NCBI GenBank assembly: GCA_034620365.1 | Contig: JAQGEQ010000283.1 | Location: 310,001-374,000 of the forward strand | Length of the DNA: 64,000 bases | Direction: 5' to 3' | Origin: Pegea sp. RAD2-039 | Taxonomy: Eukaryota; Chordata; Thaliacea; Salpida; Salpidae | Shown: one piece after another, positions 35,177 to 47,050 of the stretch | Position numbering within the stretch: position 1 is the first letter of the stretch | Layout of the letters: every line of letters starts with the position of its first letter | The notes under the pieces: model-generated | Seen by the model: only the letters and a program-made list of their open reading frames with translations | The model's database searches: none | What the model was told of the DNA's origin: nothing | Translations under genes and position numbers: made by a program

Positions 35177-36307
35177 ATGAACTTGATACAAGGCAGCAAC
35201 TTTGCACGAAAAAGAAAACTGTCATCAGATGATGATGAGAAAAGTTTTAATAATGAAACGGCAAAAAAGAAAATTTTGGTAAACACTTCTTGTGGAGTAT
35301 ATAACTTGTATAAAATTCATGCTAATCAAACTACTTTAAATAAGACTAAAGAAATTCCAACAACTAGAAGTTTCCCTTATAAAGAGACTAACAGCGATAA
35401 AAAAGCATTCAAAGGGAAAGAAAATAATGAAGAAAACAAACAATCTTCCAATTTCAAAATCAAATATGAATGCTTAGATTGTAACAAGAAATTTAAATTT
35501 AAATATCAGCTTGTTTATCATGAAAGAACTCATACTGGTGAGAAGCCATATGAATGTTTTGCTTGTGGAAAAAAATTTGCACATAATTCCAGTCTTTTAA
35601 TACATGAAAGAACTCATACTGGTGAGAAACCATATGAATGTATTGTTTGTGAAAGAAAATTTAGTCGAAAAACCCAGTTGTTATACCATGAAAGAACTCA
35701 TACTGGTGAGAAACCATATGAATGTATTGCTTGTGGAAAAAAATTTGCACATAATTCCAGTCTTTTAATTCATGAAAGAACTCATACTGGTGAGAAACCA
35801 TATGAATGTATTGTTTGTAAAAGAAAGTTTAGTCAAAAACACTATTTGCTATATCATGAAAGAACTCATACTGGTGAGAGACCATATGAATGTATTGCTT
35901 GTGGAAAAAAATTTACACATAATTCCAATCTTTTAACTCCTGAAAAAACTCATACTGGTGAGAAGCCATATGAATGTATTGTTTGTGAAAAGAAGTTTAG
36001 TCAAAAGTCTAGTCTTTTATGTCATGAAAGAACCCATACTGGTGAGAAGCCATATGAATGTATTGCTTGTGGAAAAAAATTTGCACATAATTCCAGTCTT
36101 TTAATTCATGAAAGAACTCATACTGGTGAGAAACCATATGAATGTGTTGTTTGTGAAAGAAAATTTATTGATAGATCTAATCTTTTAAGTCATGAAAGAA
36201 TTCATACTGGTGAGAAGCCATATGAATGTATTGTTTGTGAAAGAAAATTTGCACATAATTCTAGTCTTTCATACCACAAAAGAACTCATTTTAATCATAA
36301 GAAGTAA
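35177..36307 (+). CDS. C2H2 zinc-finger protein, class II, 10 fingers
   Basis: A 376-residue probable nuclear DNA-binding protein. The N-terminal region is followed by FKYQLVYH, HNSSLLIH, RKTQLLYH, HNSSLLIH, QKHYLLYH, HNSNLLTP, QKSSLLCH, HNSSLLIH, DRSNLLSH and HNSSLSYH, ending KRTHFNHKK and TAA. Every second finger up to the eighth is of a CxACGKKF type that is rare in the other genes, with three almost identical HNSSLLIH copies; this shows that a two-finger unit was amplified inside the gene. Finger 6 has Pro (CCT, 35939-35941) where the first zinc His should be, so it should not fold as a normal finger and may act as a spacer. The frame is open far upstream through the acceptor (to 35051), but the ATG at 35177 is the family start. 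Confidence 0.9.
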   Translation: MNLIQGSNFARKRKLSSDDDEKSFNNETAKKKILVNTSCGVYNLYKIHANQTTLNKTKEIPTTRSFPYKETNSDKKAFKGKENNEENKQSSNFKIKYECLDCNKKFKFKYQLVYHERTHTGEKPYECFACGKKFAHNSSLLIHERTHTGEKPYECIVCERKFSRKTQLLYHERTHTGEKPYECIACGKKFAHNSSLLIHERTHTGEKPYECIVCKRKFSQKHYLLYHERTHTGERPYECIACGKKFTHNSNLLTPEKTHTGEKPYECIVCEKKFSQKSSLLCHERTHTGEKPYECIACGKKFAHNSSLLIHERTHTGEKPYECVVCERKFIDRSNLLSHERIHTGEKPYECIVCERKFAHNSSLSYHKRTHFNHKK

Positions 36308-38690
36308 AATCATTTTTCTGGTAAACGTTTACTCACAATTCAAGTATGGGTAAATGAAAATATGTTTAAACTAAAAAGTAACTATTTAAATATCTTTGAG
36401 TTTAAAGGAAACAAAATAATGATTTTTTGTTTGGCTGGTTGTTGCAATTTATGCTTTAATTAACTATTTTAATGATTACTCTATTATTGAAATAGTGTGT
36501 AAGTCTACAATAAATAATAAAGGTTTTACATTCAATTTTTTGCTTTAGACTAAAGTTGGTATTCTTATGTTGTTGTTCTCGTAGAGCTTTTTTGTAAACT
36601 ATTAAAAAAAATTTTGTACTCCTTAATTTTCAAAGTTTGTATTTTAAGTATTTATTAACATCTTGAATTATTTTTCAACAAGTTTTTGAAAGTAATTATA
36701 TTTTTTTAGTTGATAAAGGCAATGGAAATTGTGGTAACTTTTTAGTTACAATCTAAAGATTCGTTAAATCCTTATATGTTTGTAAAACTGAATAATTTTG
36801 TGTTTTGTTTTTTTTATGAATGTAAAACTACAGTTTTTAGTAATTATTGCAATTTTTACAAGAAAACTAATGTTTGAAATCTTAAAATCGTTTTCTTTTT
36901 TTAAAATGGTTGTTGCAGATAAAAACAATAAACGTTATTATCCTCTTCATACTATAAATTTAGAAAAAGAAGTTTTTTAACATTTCATATTATTGACAAT
37001 TACATCATCCTAAATAAATCATCTTCTATAAAACTTAACTATTTCTTACCCAAATAGTTATATCAAAGTTAACAGATTGAGTTTTTTAAATAGTTTAAAT
37101 TACTTTAAAAATTTGTCACACCAGAAGTAACGGCAGAAAAACTAATATTTTCTTATCGGTAACTACTCCATCATTTTTAAACTTTATGATTAATATTCCT
37201 GTAAGCAAGATGCTAGAGTGTTTTAAACTGTTCAGTTTACTACTTCTACGTTAGATATATAACTGTTGATCCATTTCAGCTCTTGGTAATTCTAATTATC
37301 GAACCAACCATTAAGTTGCTAATTTAAATGGAACTCTAATTATCCAAACAAACCAAAACAAACCAAAACACCTAACCAAACCATCGGTGCAGTAACTGAT
37401 TATAACTATATACAGATTATTCCTTAGTTGAAATAATCTTATGAAAAAGTCTTATAAAATAACATTTTTTTGGAATGAAGAATTTACCACTAAATGTGAA
37501 CTATAAATAATAAAAATAAGTTTTAAAGTTGCTAATACCAACAAAACAGCCAAAATATCTTAAGGATGATACCTTCCAAAGAGTGAATTTTAAACAATTT
37601 TTAATCTTGGTATAAAGTCTTACAATATGAGTTAGTATTTTTAAGTTAAAAAAATTAAATAAAAATATTTGCCTCAAATTTGATATACTCTTTTAAATTT
37701 TATTATTTCATAGTTTTTTGAGATACACATCGCACATTTTGTACGGTTGTTTTTTGTAATTTTTTTTTGTGAAGATTTATCAATTCTTAATTATTACTTT
37801 AAAATCATTCATAAAACCATCAATGTAACAAATCAATATTTATCAGTACGTCTGATGTATTGAAATTAGATTAAGAAAACTAGGATATAAAAAAGAATAT
37901 AAAAAAGGACAATCATTCTATCTCATTTAGCAACTTATTCCGTTGTTCGAGATTTAAAGATGTAAAATCATCAAAAGTGTCAAACGCTCAAAAGGATCTA
38001 CAGAAAAATAAAAAATATCTGACTTTAAAATGTACAAATCCTGTATTAATTTGTGAAGAAATATATGTGTGAAGAAATAGTAACTAAAAATACAAACATA
38101 TCTGATGTTTAAGTAATGAAACAAAACGGTTAAAAAACATTCTAGCAATTTAAAGCAATTTCATCGATTAGATTAAAATGGACTGGTAACAAATTAGCAT
38201 TTATTAGTTCTCCTGTTTTACGTATAAAGTTACAAAATAAGGAAAGCAATTCAAACTGTTTTAGCAACTCAATATGTTAGTTCTGAAGATGTTAATTTCA
38301 AAAGATCAATCGGGTAAGTTATGGACTAGTACTAATGGAGATTATTTTGTTTCATATAATATACTATATATAATATTTTTATAATGTCAACCAATTGTTT
38401 ATATGGTTTTTGATATTAAATCTACATTAAATAAAACCAGAAATCTACAACCAATTTCTAAAATCAAAGAAGTAATGTCAATAAAGAAAAGTCCAGATTA
38501 CTGAGAAACGAACGTTGTAAAATCTAACTGTGACTAAAAGAAGGTTCGGAAAAACTACATAAGTGGTAAGGTTACACAAACCAGCACAAAATGATTAGGC
38601 AAAGATCATATTATCTTAATTGATTTTTAGATAAATTTTATATAAGCTTCCTTCATGTTGGAAAGAATTACTTCAAAGTTCTCTTTATCA
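36308..38690 (+). repeat. 3' flank of class II ZNF gene (35.2 kb)
   Basis: Matches 27300-29620 inverted and 56839-59160 direct. It holds the 54-codon frame at 36816-36980. AATAAA at about 36511 is a possible polyadenylation signal. A minus-strand 64-codon frame at 37954-38148 is not preserved in the other copies. Confidence 0.7.
36816..36980 (+). other. 54-codon frame, third copy
   Basis: Starts MNVKLQFLVIIAIF and ends EKEVF and TAA, 509 nt after the ZNF stop. Equal in length to the other three copies. Probably not under protein selection. Confidence 0.25.
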
Positions 38691-39150
38691 CAGTCGTTTT
38701 CAGTTATTTTGTTTTTAAATAAACTACAGAGTACAATAATTTGCTCTTACGACAACTATAGGCTACAAAATTATGTTAACATATATTTTGATGTTCTTAA
38801 AAAGAAATATATAATTTTGTCAATTTTTTGTTTGTTTTATCTAATAACTTAAACTGTATACATCAGTTTTAGTTTCACTAATAGATAAAGTTAAAGCAGA
38901 GCAACTTTTTATATAAATTTTTGCTGCTTGATACACGTAGCTAATAGCCTTTATTTTTTAGTTATATTTCATTTAAGTAAAATTATTCTTGCTACTTGAT
39001 AGAAAAACAAGTTCTACTTTATTTGTATTTGTACAAATAAAACGTGTTAAAAATATAGCTAAATAATATACATTTCAAAAAGAAGTTAGAAGAGTCGCCT
39101 TTATCTCGTCGCTTGAAGTTTCTGACAAAAGTTAAATCAGAAACTGTTAT
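38690..39150 (-). repeat. Duplicated block A, truncated copy 3
   Basis: Same sequence as 1-410 but broken off just after TTAAATCAGAAACTGTTATA (about 39150), where the other copies continue for about 600 bp. The plus-strand frame with YDNYRLQNYV and ending ILSIFCLFYLIT remains open (to 38852). Confidence 0.65.
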
Positions 39151-39179
39151 ACGTTTCTCTACATAACACTTTTTGTATA

Positions 39180-40671
39180 ATTGTATAAATGTGCAAAATT
39201 TATTCTGGAAAAGTTTTAGTAATTGACTTCTCTTAGTAGCTAGACAAAGTTATTGTGAGTTAAAACTTGTTGTAACAACTTGCTATTACATTTGTAATAA
39301 TATATATGATTATTCTTTGCAGTTAAAATTATTATTTTTATAAACATAATTTATAATGTTTATTATAAACATTATGATTTTTGGCTAAGACATCGTGTAG
39401 ATAGATGTGTTAAATCAACTTTTCGTTTATCTAATAAAATTTCCAGTTTTCTAATATTGTAAACAATAAATTGAAGTATTTTTGAAACATTTTTTTATGA
39501 ATTAAATTCTACATAATGGTTTTTTACCTCATCCACAAACTTATCCTGATTAATAAGAAAAATATTTTAAAGATAAACTAAAAGATTTTCTCAAGAAATT
39601 CGGTGAATTTGTAGATTGTATAATTTAAAGACATCAGGAAACTAAAGTTTCTAGATGTTTTGGTTTTATCTTGTTTGCTGAAAGTAATTCAGTTGAACAA
39701 TTAATTGTGTTTAGATAAACTGAAAGTAATTTAAGAAATGAAGAATATTATTAAATCTAAATTGATAACTTAAAATAATACTATTATAAAATAGTTTAAA
39801 CTGAACCTACTGGCAAACGTTAGTCAACTATTTATTCTTCTGACCTAATAACTGGCTTGCTAACAAAGTTTAAGAAATTTAGATAATTATTTCAATTTTT
39901 CATCAACTCAACCTTATAAGTTAGTTTTAACCATTTGGGTAATAAACAGCTTAGTGCTATAGCAGAAGGGATTAATTATGATGCAATATGATTTGATAAA
40001 AAGTATTTATTTCTAAAATGAAATGACAAACAAAATAGCAACAAGTTTGAAAAAAGAAATTTTATGAATTAAAACTTTATTTTCTTGAAATTATTTTGAG
40101 TATCTACTAAAAACTGAAGTTTCAATTAAAAAATAAAAAAAAAATTGCAAAGAGTAATAAGTTACAGAAATTTAAAAAGTTTTAAACGGATTTCTTAACA
40201 AAAACCTAATAACTATCAGCAGTTTGCACAGCATTGATTAACTAAGAAATTAAAATCTAAATAAAGAAGCTTTTTGATAATAAATAAAGGACAATAAAAT
40301 ACTTGTGGGTTTATAAAAACTTGGACAAGGAACGAAATAAGGTATAGTTCGTTTAAAAAAAATACGTACCGTCGATCACAAACAATAAAATAAAAAATAA
40401 CTTTTCAAATCATTATTATTTACTGTACATACATCATTTGATCAATAAAACAAATATAAATAAAATAAAAACGACAAAAACTGAAAAAACAATTTTAAAA
40501 ATTATATTTTTAAACCCTCTGATCTTAACAAAGCTATTTATTCATTCTTATAATTTGTGAGTAAACTTTTACCAGCAAAATGATCTAACTTTTTCTGAGA
40601 AACATGCAACATTTCATGGCGTAATCGACTTGAATTTCAACAAAATTTTTTTTTCACAAAAAAATATATTC
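39180..40671 (-). repeat. 3' flank of class I ZNF gene (40.7 kb)
   Basis: The common class I flank, including the hairpin at 39353-39375 and the decayed last finger at about 40580-40671 (MLHVSQKK readable). Block C and the LINE relic seen in other copies are missing, so there is a deletion near 39150-39280. Confidence 0.7.
39353..39375. repeat. Perfect 11-bp inverted repeat (hairpin)
   Basis: Arms ATAATGTTTAT and ATAAACATTAT around one base; same element as at 1967-1989. Confidence 0.8.
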
Positions 40672-41970
40672 TTATGGTTTCTCGCCAGTATGAGTTCTTT
40701 CATGAGTTAAAAGATTGGAATTACGTGCAAATTTTCTTCCACAAACTATACATTCATATGGCTTCTCACCAGTATGGGTTCTTTCATGACATATAAGACT
40801 AGACCTATGACTAAATTTCTTTTCACAAACAATACATTCAAATGGTTTCTCACCAGTATGAGTTCTTTCATGATTTAAAAGACTAAAATTATCTGCAAAT
40901 TTTCTTTCACAAACAGTACATTCATAAGGCTTCTCACCAGTATGAGTTCTTTCATGACTTAACAAATGGGCTTTCTGACTAAACTTTCTTTCACAAACAA
41001 TACATTCATATGGCTTCTCACCAGTATGAGTTCTTTCATGAATTAAAAGACTAGAATTACGTGCAAATTTTCTTTCACAAACTATACATTCATATGGCTT
41101 CTCACCAGTATGAGTTCTTTCATGAGTTAAAAGACTAGATCTATGACTAAATTTTCTTTCACAAACAATGCATTCATATGGTTTCTCACCAGTATGAGTT
41201 TTTTCATGAGTTAAAAGATTGGAATTATGTGCAAATTTTCTTTCACAAACAATACATTCATATGGTTTCTCACCAGTATGGGTTCTTTCATGAGTTAAAA
41301 GACTAGATCTATGACTAAATTTTCTTTCACAAACAATGCATTCATATGGTTTCTCACCAGTATGAGTTCTTTCATGTCTTAAAAGACTAGATCTATGACT
41401 AAATTTTCTTTCACAAACAATGCATTCATATGGCTTCTCACCACTATGAGTTCTTTCATGGCTTAACAAATGTGCGCTTTGACTAAACTTCTTTTCACAA
41501 ACAATACATTCATATGGCTTCTCACCACTATGAGTTCTTTCATGACATAACAAATGGGTTTTTTGACTAAATTTTTTTTCACAAACTTTACATTCATATG
41601 GTTTCTCACCAGTATGAGTTCTTTCATGATAAACAAGCTGAGATTTGAATTTAAATTTCTTGTTACAGTCTAAGCATTCATATTTGATTTTGAAATTAGA
41701 TGATTGTTTGTTTTTTTCATTATTTTCTTTCCCTTTGAATGCTTTTTTATCGCTGTTAGTCTCTTTATAAGGAAAACTTGTAGTTGTTGGAATTTCCTTA
41801 GTATTATTTAAACTAGTTTGATCAACATGACTTTTATACAAGCTATATACTCCACAAGGATTGTTTACCAAAATTTTCTTTTCTGCAGTTTCATTATTAA
41901 AAGTTTTCTCATCATCATCTGATGACAGTTTCCTTTTTCGGTCCAATTTGCTCTCTTCTATTAAATTCAT
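40672..41970 (-). CDS. C2H2 zinc-finger protein, class I, 12 fingers
   Basis: The longest member, 432 residues with twelve fingers: [88 protein letters not shown] and RNSNLLTH. All zinc ligands are intact. The start differs from the others ([17 protein letters not shown]), and the sequence before it is diverged: the leader has an in-frame TAG and the acceptor is CTTTAAATCTAG instead of a long pyrimidine tract with CTTCAG. In this it resembles the family B relic at 53.5 kb, so the 5' end may come from an exchange between families. It ends in TAA (not TAG) at the same place after TGEKP, followed by the decayed finger. ATG at 41970. Confidence 0.9.
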   Translation of the reverse strand: MNLIEESKLDRKRKLSSDDDEKTFNNETAEKKILVNNPCGVYSLYKSHVDQTSLNNTKEIPTTTSFPYKETNSDKKAFKGKENNEKNKQSSNFKIKYECLDCNKKFKFKSQLVYHERTHTGEKPYECKVCEKKFSQKTHLLCHERTHSGEKPYECIVCEKKFSQSAHLLSHERTHSGEKPYECIVCERKFSHRSSLLRHERTHTGEKPYECIVCERKFSHRSSLLTHERTHTGEKPYECIVCERKFAHNSNLLTHEKTHTGEKPYECIVCERKFSHRSSLLTHERTHTGEKPYECIVCERKFARNSSLLIHERTHTGEKPYECIVCERKFSQKAHLLSHERTHTGEKPYECTVCERKFADNFSLLNHERTHTGEKPFECIVCEKKFSHRSSLICHERTHTGEKPYECIVCGRKFARNSNLLTHERTHTGEKP

Positions 41971-44380
41971 TTTCTAGTTACTAGGCTAGATTTAAAGAAA
42001 AACATTTCAATTTTAAAATGTCTCTACGAAAGCATAAATGAAAAAATTGTTTTTACATAATATATAATGTTTTAACTACAAACTTTGATTTTTAAGTGAT
42101 ATAATATTTTCATATGATATACAAAGTTTGTTTACCAATGCTAAAAAACAAGCTTAATTAAAGTTTTGTAAAAGTCTAAACCAGAAACTTATCATGTTCC
42201 TTGTACATAATGCTAAATAAAAAGAACTTTCGATTAACAAATTTTTGTAAACTTTTGCAAGTATTTTCACAAATTGTTGGTTATAGTTCAATATTTAGAC
42301 ACCAAAATATCCACTTCTATAATAAATAAATAGAAGAACATTTTTCTATAGAAAAGGCATTATTGCGTTACATGTAGCAGTTACGAGGGCAATAAACGTT
42401 TGTTTGTGAAAATGATAACATGATTTCAGAAACTAAAAATTAAGAAGTATGTAAGAAATTTAAGATTTAATAGTGTTCAAAATAGAACAAAAAGTTACTC
42501 CTTAAGTTTAAAGATTTTATGAAAATGTCTTTAACAATTTTAGTTATTTATCTCAAATTGAAGTCCTCTTACTCTAAAGTCCTTTTATGATGTTACATTA
42601 ATAGAGACCAACGAGTATTTTAAAATCATATCCAACTAATTGTAATTATTTTTAATTACAAAAATACAAAAATTAGAGACTCTTTTAATCAAAAGTCAAG
42701 ACTTGATATTGACTTATTAGGTTTACACGATATTTAATTTAGACACGATAAGCTCAACTTTAAGAAAATACATATTTAAATAACATGAAAATGTATAAAG
42801 AACTTATAACTGAAAATCCTACATAATCTAACCAAAATTAATTTAAAGTTCTTAGCATTGACGTAAGATTTTTATTTTAAATAAGTTTGAAAATTTTATG
42901 TCAAAACAGAATACCTGCAAAAACTTCACAAAAATCAATACTAGCAATTGTCTTATAAAATTAAGCAAGCTACATAAGTTTACAAAACATCAAAAATCAT
43001 TCAGGATCATTTAACACTAATCGTATTTCTCTATTGGCATTAAGTTTACAAGTAACTAAAAGAGACAAACGAGATCAACAAAACCATATATTTTAAAAAA
43101 AATTATAATAATAAATATAACAGAAATGACGTTACCAAACATATAAACTCTTGGTCAAAGTCTTCTTAAGAATATATATATATGTTTGATTTATAAAAGT
43201 GATTTATTAATCTTCAAAATAGTTGAGAGAAATTATAATTTTGAAAGCAATGTAAGAAATAAAGCAATGTTTGCACGCAAATTCTGATGAGAATATCAAA
43301 GTTATAGAAGCTTTTGCCACTATGATTTTGTTGCTTGTTGAGTATTATTTGAATGCTTTTACTGCTTTCTGCTCAATATTTTAGCACATTACATTTTTTT
43401 ATTATTATAAAGTAGCTACCTAAAATAAAGTAACTGCAAAATCCATACTTTGTAAGAGTATTTGTTCCTTTACTTTTACTACTTATAAATATTTTTTTAA
43501 AGTTACAAACAAAGAATAAATTTCAAGAAATACTTACAGATATTAATCATTTAAAGTTTTGTTTATAAAACCTCTAAAAACTATTCTAAAAGATATTATT
43601 ATTTACGGATGAGTTTGTGGGTATGTTTAGCTGAATACAGTAATTAATCGCTAGAATAACTTGATTTCACAAAAAAGAATATTAAAGTGATATAACAAAT
43701 ATGCACCACTTTCAAAGCAATGATCAAGTGAAGTATTAGGATAGAATTTCAAGAAAAGTAGTAATACGTACATTTAGTTCATATAGCTACAAACAATAGG
43801 TTGAAAAGTAGTGCTGTTATTGTTAGTAGTTATAGTAGAATATTTTACCATTTACGTAAATTTTTTATCCCATATTACGTAGTTCATTCTGTAGTCAACA
43901 CTGGTTTGTTAGTAATGTTTTGTTAGTTATCTTCGTTATTAGTTTCCTTTTACCAATTGAATAAAGCTAAATATGAAAGTTTTAAGACATGGAGTTTTAA
44001 TATCAGATTTTCAAAACTATTCAAAATAAAATTTGTAGATAAATGCTCTTGGCTGTCAAAATATTAGATTTGAATTAAAATTTGTTAGTTTTTATTGACT
44101 TATCTGTTATACTATTCTTATAAACTACAAGGGTATTAAATTATTGATTTTCTTTAATTGAGCTTTTCATGTAAAACTTTCTTCTGTATCTTATTTTGTT
44201 TTTACAGTTTCAATTTTCATTTCCATTTATTTTCTGCATTTTAAGTAAATCAAAATCAACACTTAAATTTGAATTTATTTAGTATATTGAAAATATTGAG
44301 TTTATTACATTTATCATTAAAACTTAAAAAAAAAACTTTTAATATGTTTTTTGAATTAATTGTTGCTCTCAATGTATGCT
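41971..44380 (-). repeat. 5' flank of the 40.7 kb ZNF gene
   Basis: The first 900 bp are more diverged from the family A flank than any other copy, and the remainder (from about 42.9 kb) is close to 5300-6750. It holds the promoter-like element at 43111-43147 and a one-base variant of the ACGT palindrome at about 43850. No gene. Confidence 0.6.
43111..43147 (-). promoter_or_regulatory. Conserved CRE-like and TATA-rich element
   Basis: Minus strand TTTGGTAACGTCATTTCTG with AT runs, about 1.2 kb before the ATG of the 40.7 kb gene. Confidence 0.4.
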
Positions 44381-44565
44381 AATCATAAATTTAAATCTTA
44401 TTGAAAAATTAACACTTAGATATTCGATAAAACTGTTTAAAATTTTTCTTCAAATCATTATAAGTAGGGTCTACTTTGTTTGCAACTGTTTGAACCGCTA
44501 GAACCTTTTTCTTCCTTCCATAAATTCTTATATTTAGTTTAAAACTCCTTTTAGAAGGGTATCAC

Positions 44566-44892
44566 GTAGATCAAACTAGTTAAAACAATATAAACAGATA
44601 TAAAATAAGTGTATCTTGCTCTGATTAAGATTTTAGCAAGACTACAAAAGCAGTCAAAGAAAAATATACCAGACTTGCAAATAGAAATAAATATCTTTTC
44701 AGGAGCAAGAATGAATGCATAGTTTGTAACAAACATTTAAAATCCAAAAATAATGTTATAATTCACAAAAGAACTGATACTGGTGAGAAGCCATATGAAT
44801 ATATCGTTTGTGGAAGAAAATATAGTTGAAATTCAAAGGGTGTAACTCATGGCAGAATATGCAAATGTAAAAAAGAATATGTTGATCTGTAA
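44566..44892 (+). pseudogene. Family B ZNF relic 3
   Basis: The best preserved plus-strand family B copy. Readable in order, with stops between: VDQTS, ISVSCSD then TAA, KTTKAVKEK, NECIVCNKHLKSKNNVIIHK (a first finger), RTDTGEKPYEYIVCGRKYS then TGA, and VTHGRICKCKKEYVDL before a final TAA. The second finger has lost its first Cys (YEY). The TAA after CSD is shared with relic 2, so both come from an already broken ancestor. Confidence 0.7.
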
Positions 44893-45019
44893 ATGTAAGA
44901 TCTTTTAGAAAGCCCGTATATTATGTTGCTATTGTATGTAAAAAAATGAAGAAGTGAATGGGTTAAGATCTAAAGTCTTAAAATTAAATAAATATTTGAT
45001 TTATTTTTAAAAACTATTT

Positions 45020-45500
45020 GGCCTTCATTCTCTAATTAATAAATTTGATCAAAAATTAGAATAAATATAATTACAAGATAAATCAATACATAATCGTTAA
45101 TAGGTAATAAATAGTGAGAATATAACAGCCATAGTAACTGAAATACTAGATCTTAATAAACAGATTTATAATCACTTTTGCTTCAACAATATCTACTTAA
45201 AAATACCTTTAGTCAATTCTCTAAACACAGATTACAGTTTCTGATAAAAATCACTTCAGTGGATTGATTCAGTAAGAAAAAGACTTCAATTAACTCTTTC
45301 TTAGCGTTGATCAAGGCTAACAGACAAAGGTCGTTTTTAAATGTTTAATTTGACGTTGCAATTGGGGCCAATGTGACCTTCTCACTGGCTGCAGTAACCG
45401 CTTTGCACAGTATCTTCACGTTATTTGGGGGGTTAATATGAGTTATTCTAAGTTTTGAGTCTGTGGTTTACAAACAAGTTTGTATAAAAATGAATAAATT
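45020..45500 (-). repeat. Duplicated block D, copy 3 (inverted)
   Basis: Inverted match to 20890-21330 and 13080-13500. It keeps the insert with GCAAAGCGGTTACTGCAGCC (minus strand), which looks like a tRNA A box, and GGTCACATTGGCCCC, a weak B-box position. No gene. Confidence 0.6.
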
Positions 45501-45959
45501 ATTATGGTTGAGATAAGTCTTATTCATTTTTTGTTTACATCATTTCTTATCAATTTATTTGTAGATTTTATTTTCTAAGGTTCTTAATTTCTAAACAAAT
45601 TGTTTAATTGAAATTTTAAAATAGCTTCATGTTTTGATCAGGTTTTTGGTAATTTGATTTATAAACAAATCTGAAAAATAACACAGTAAGTATTTAATTG
45701 ACAAATTAATTAGTAACAGCATCATTTAATAAATTGAATAAAATGAAAAACAAAAATATTTAAAAAATAATCGTTTAACAACTAACAGCTTGTAATCATT
45801 TATCTTTTTTTAGTTTACCAGAAATTTCGACAGCTCGTAACAGCAAAAGAACAAAACTCCATAACAATTTTGACTTGGACTCAAGTAATGAAATGTTTTT
45901 ATTATCTAACGATACTAAATAAAAGATGCTTTAATCATAAGTTTTCTTTATTTATTGCA

Positions 45960-46025
45960 ATAAACGAAAAGGAGGGTGCCTGAAAAGAGCACCTCTCGCT
46001 AAACCATATTCTCACAAACAACACA
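45960..46025 (-). mobile_element. Decayed SINE 3' tail
   Basis: GGAGGGTGCCTGAAAAGAGC followed by ACCTCTCGCTAA is the inverted counterpart of 20395-20465 and resembles the 3' end of the 18.68 kb SINE (GGAGGATGCTTAAAGGCAGC, then ACATCTCACTAA). No tRNA head or clear target-site duplication. Confidence 0.5.
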
Positions 46026-47050
46026 TTTTATACTTAATCAAATTGGAAATTAAGAAAGAAAAAGATATAACATTTGCATATCAGTAGACTTCAAAATGAT
46101 TCTTATAATTCCAATTTCATCTATTCTTGTTAGCTTATTTTATCTGTTTAATTGCATTCTTGCTTAACCAAATCGTAAACACAATATACTAATCACACTT
46201 AAGCATATGACAACGTATAATAGTAAACTAAAAATTCTAGGTTTTTAGGATTGATTAATGTGAAATAATATATAGCCGTGTGTTGACAACAAGTATACGC
46301 AAACTTTCTGCTTTGAACCAAAATTAATAGATAGTTATTTTTAATATTGAATCACTATGAGTAATCTCAAAGTTATGGATTAATATTTATTTTTTAATTC
46401 AAATCATTTTATTTTTTGGTTTATTTATAGGTTATTTTTTAGTTAAAGTTTAATAAATAAATAAATCAAATAAAAACTGAAAAATAAAAGAAATATAAAT
46501 AAGTCATTAGGAAATACAAGAAAATAGTTTTTTTATTACAATGTTGAATGTTTTTCTACAATATTTTTAGAGCTTTCTAATAACAATTATCGACCTCAAA
46601 CAAAAATCGAACTGTAAAAGTATCAATTTTAAGAAAGTTTTTTTTTCTTTTGGAACTTAATCTAGATTAAATTTTTGTAGGATGAAAAATTTCAGCTTGA
46701 TTTTATGTTTTTCTTTAGTTTCTACAAAAAAAGTTTAAATGATTAATGTTTAAAAGAATCTTAAACTTCTAGAAAATTTATACTTTTATGTAGTTTTATA
46801 ATAAACAAAAAAAGAATGCAAGCTGCACTAACATAGCCCCGTAAGAAGTTTAGATTTGAAGTTATTCAATATTGCTTAAAAATTTTGATGCTCAACAAAT
46901 ATTGATAGCAAAGCAGTAAAAGCATCAAAATAACAATCAACAAGCTACAAAACCCATACAGCAGAAGCTTCTAGAACTTTGATTCTGTCATCATAAATTA
47001 CCTACAAACAATTCTTAATTTTTAACATTGCTTTCAAAATTATAATTTCT
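46026..47050 (+). repeat. Duplicated block F, copy 3
   Basis: Direct match to 7282-8100 and inverted to 19400-20260. No reading frame supported. Confidence 0.7.

Noticed and set aside
44551..44736. 61-codon minus-strand frame over the 44.6 kb region
   Set aside because: It lies antisense to a recognisable family B relic and is not open in the paralogous places.
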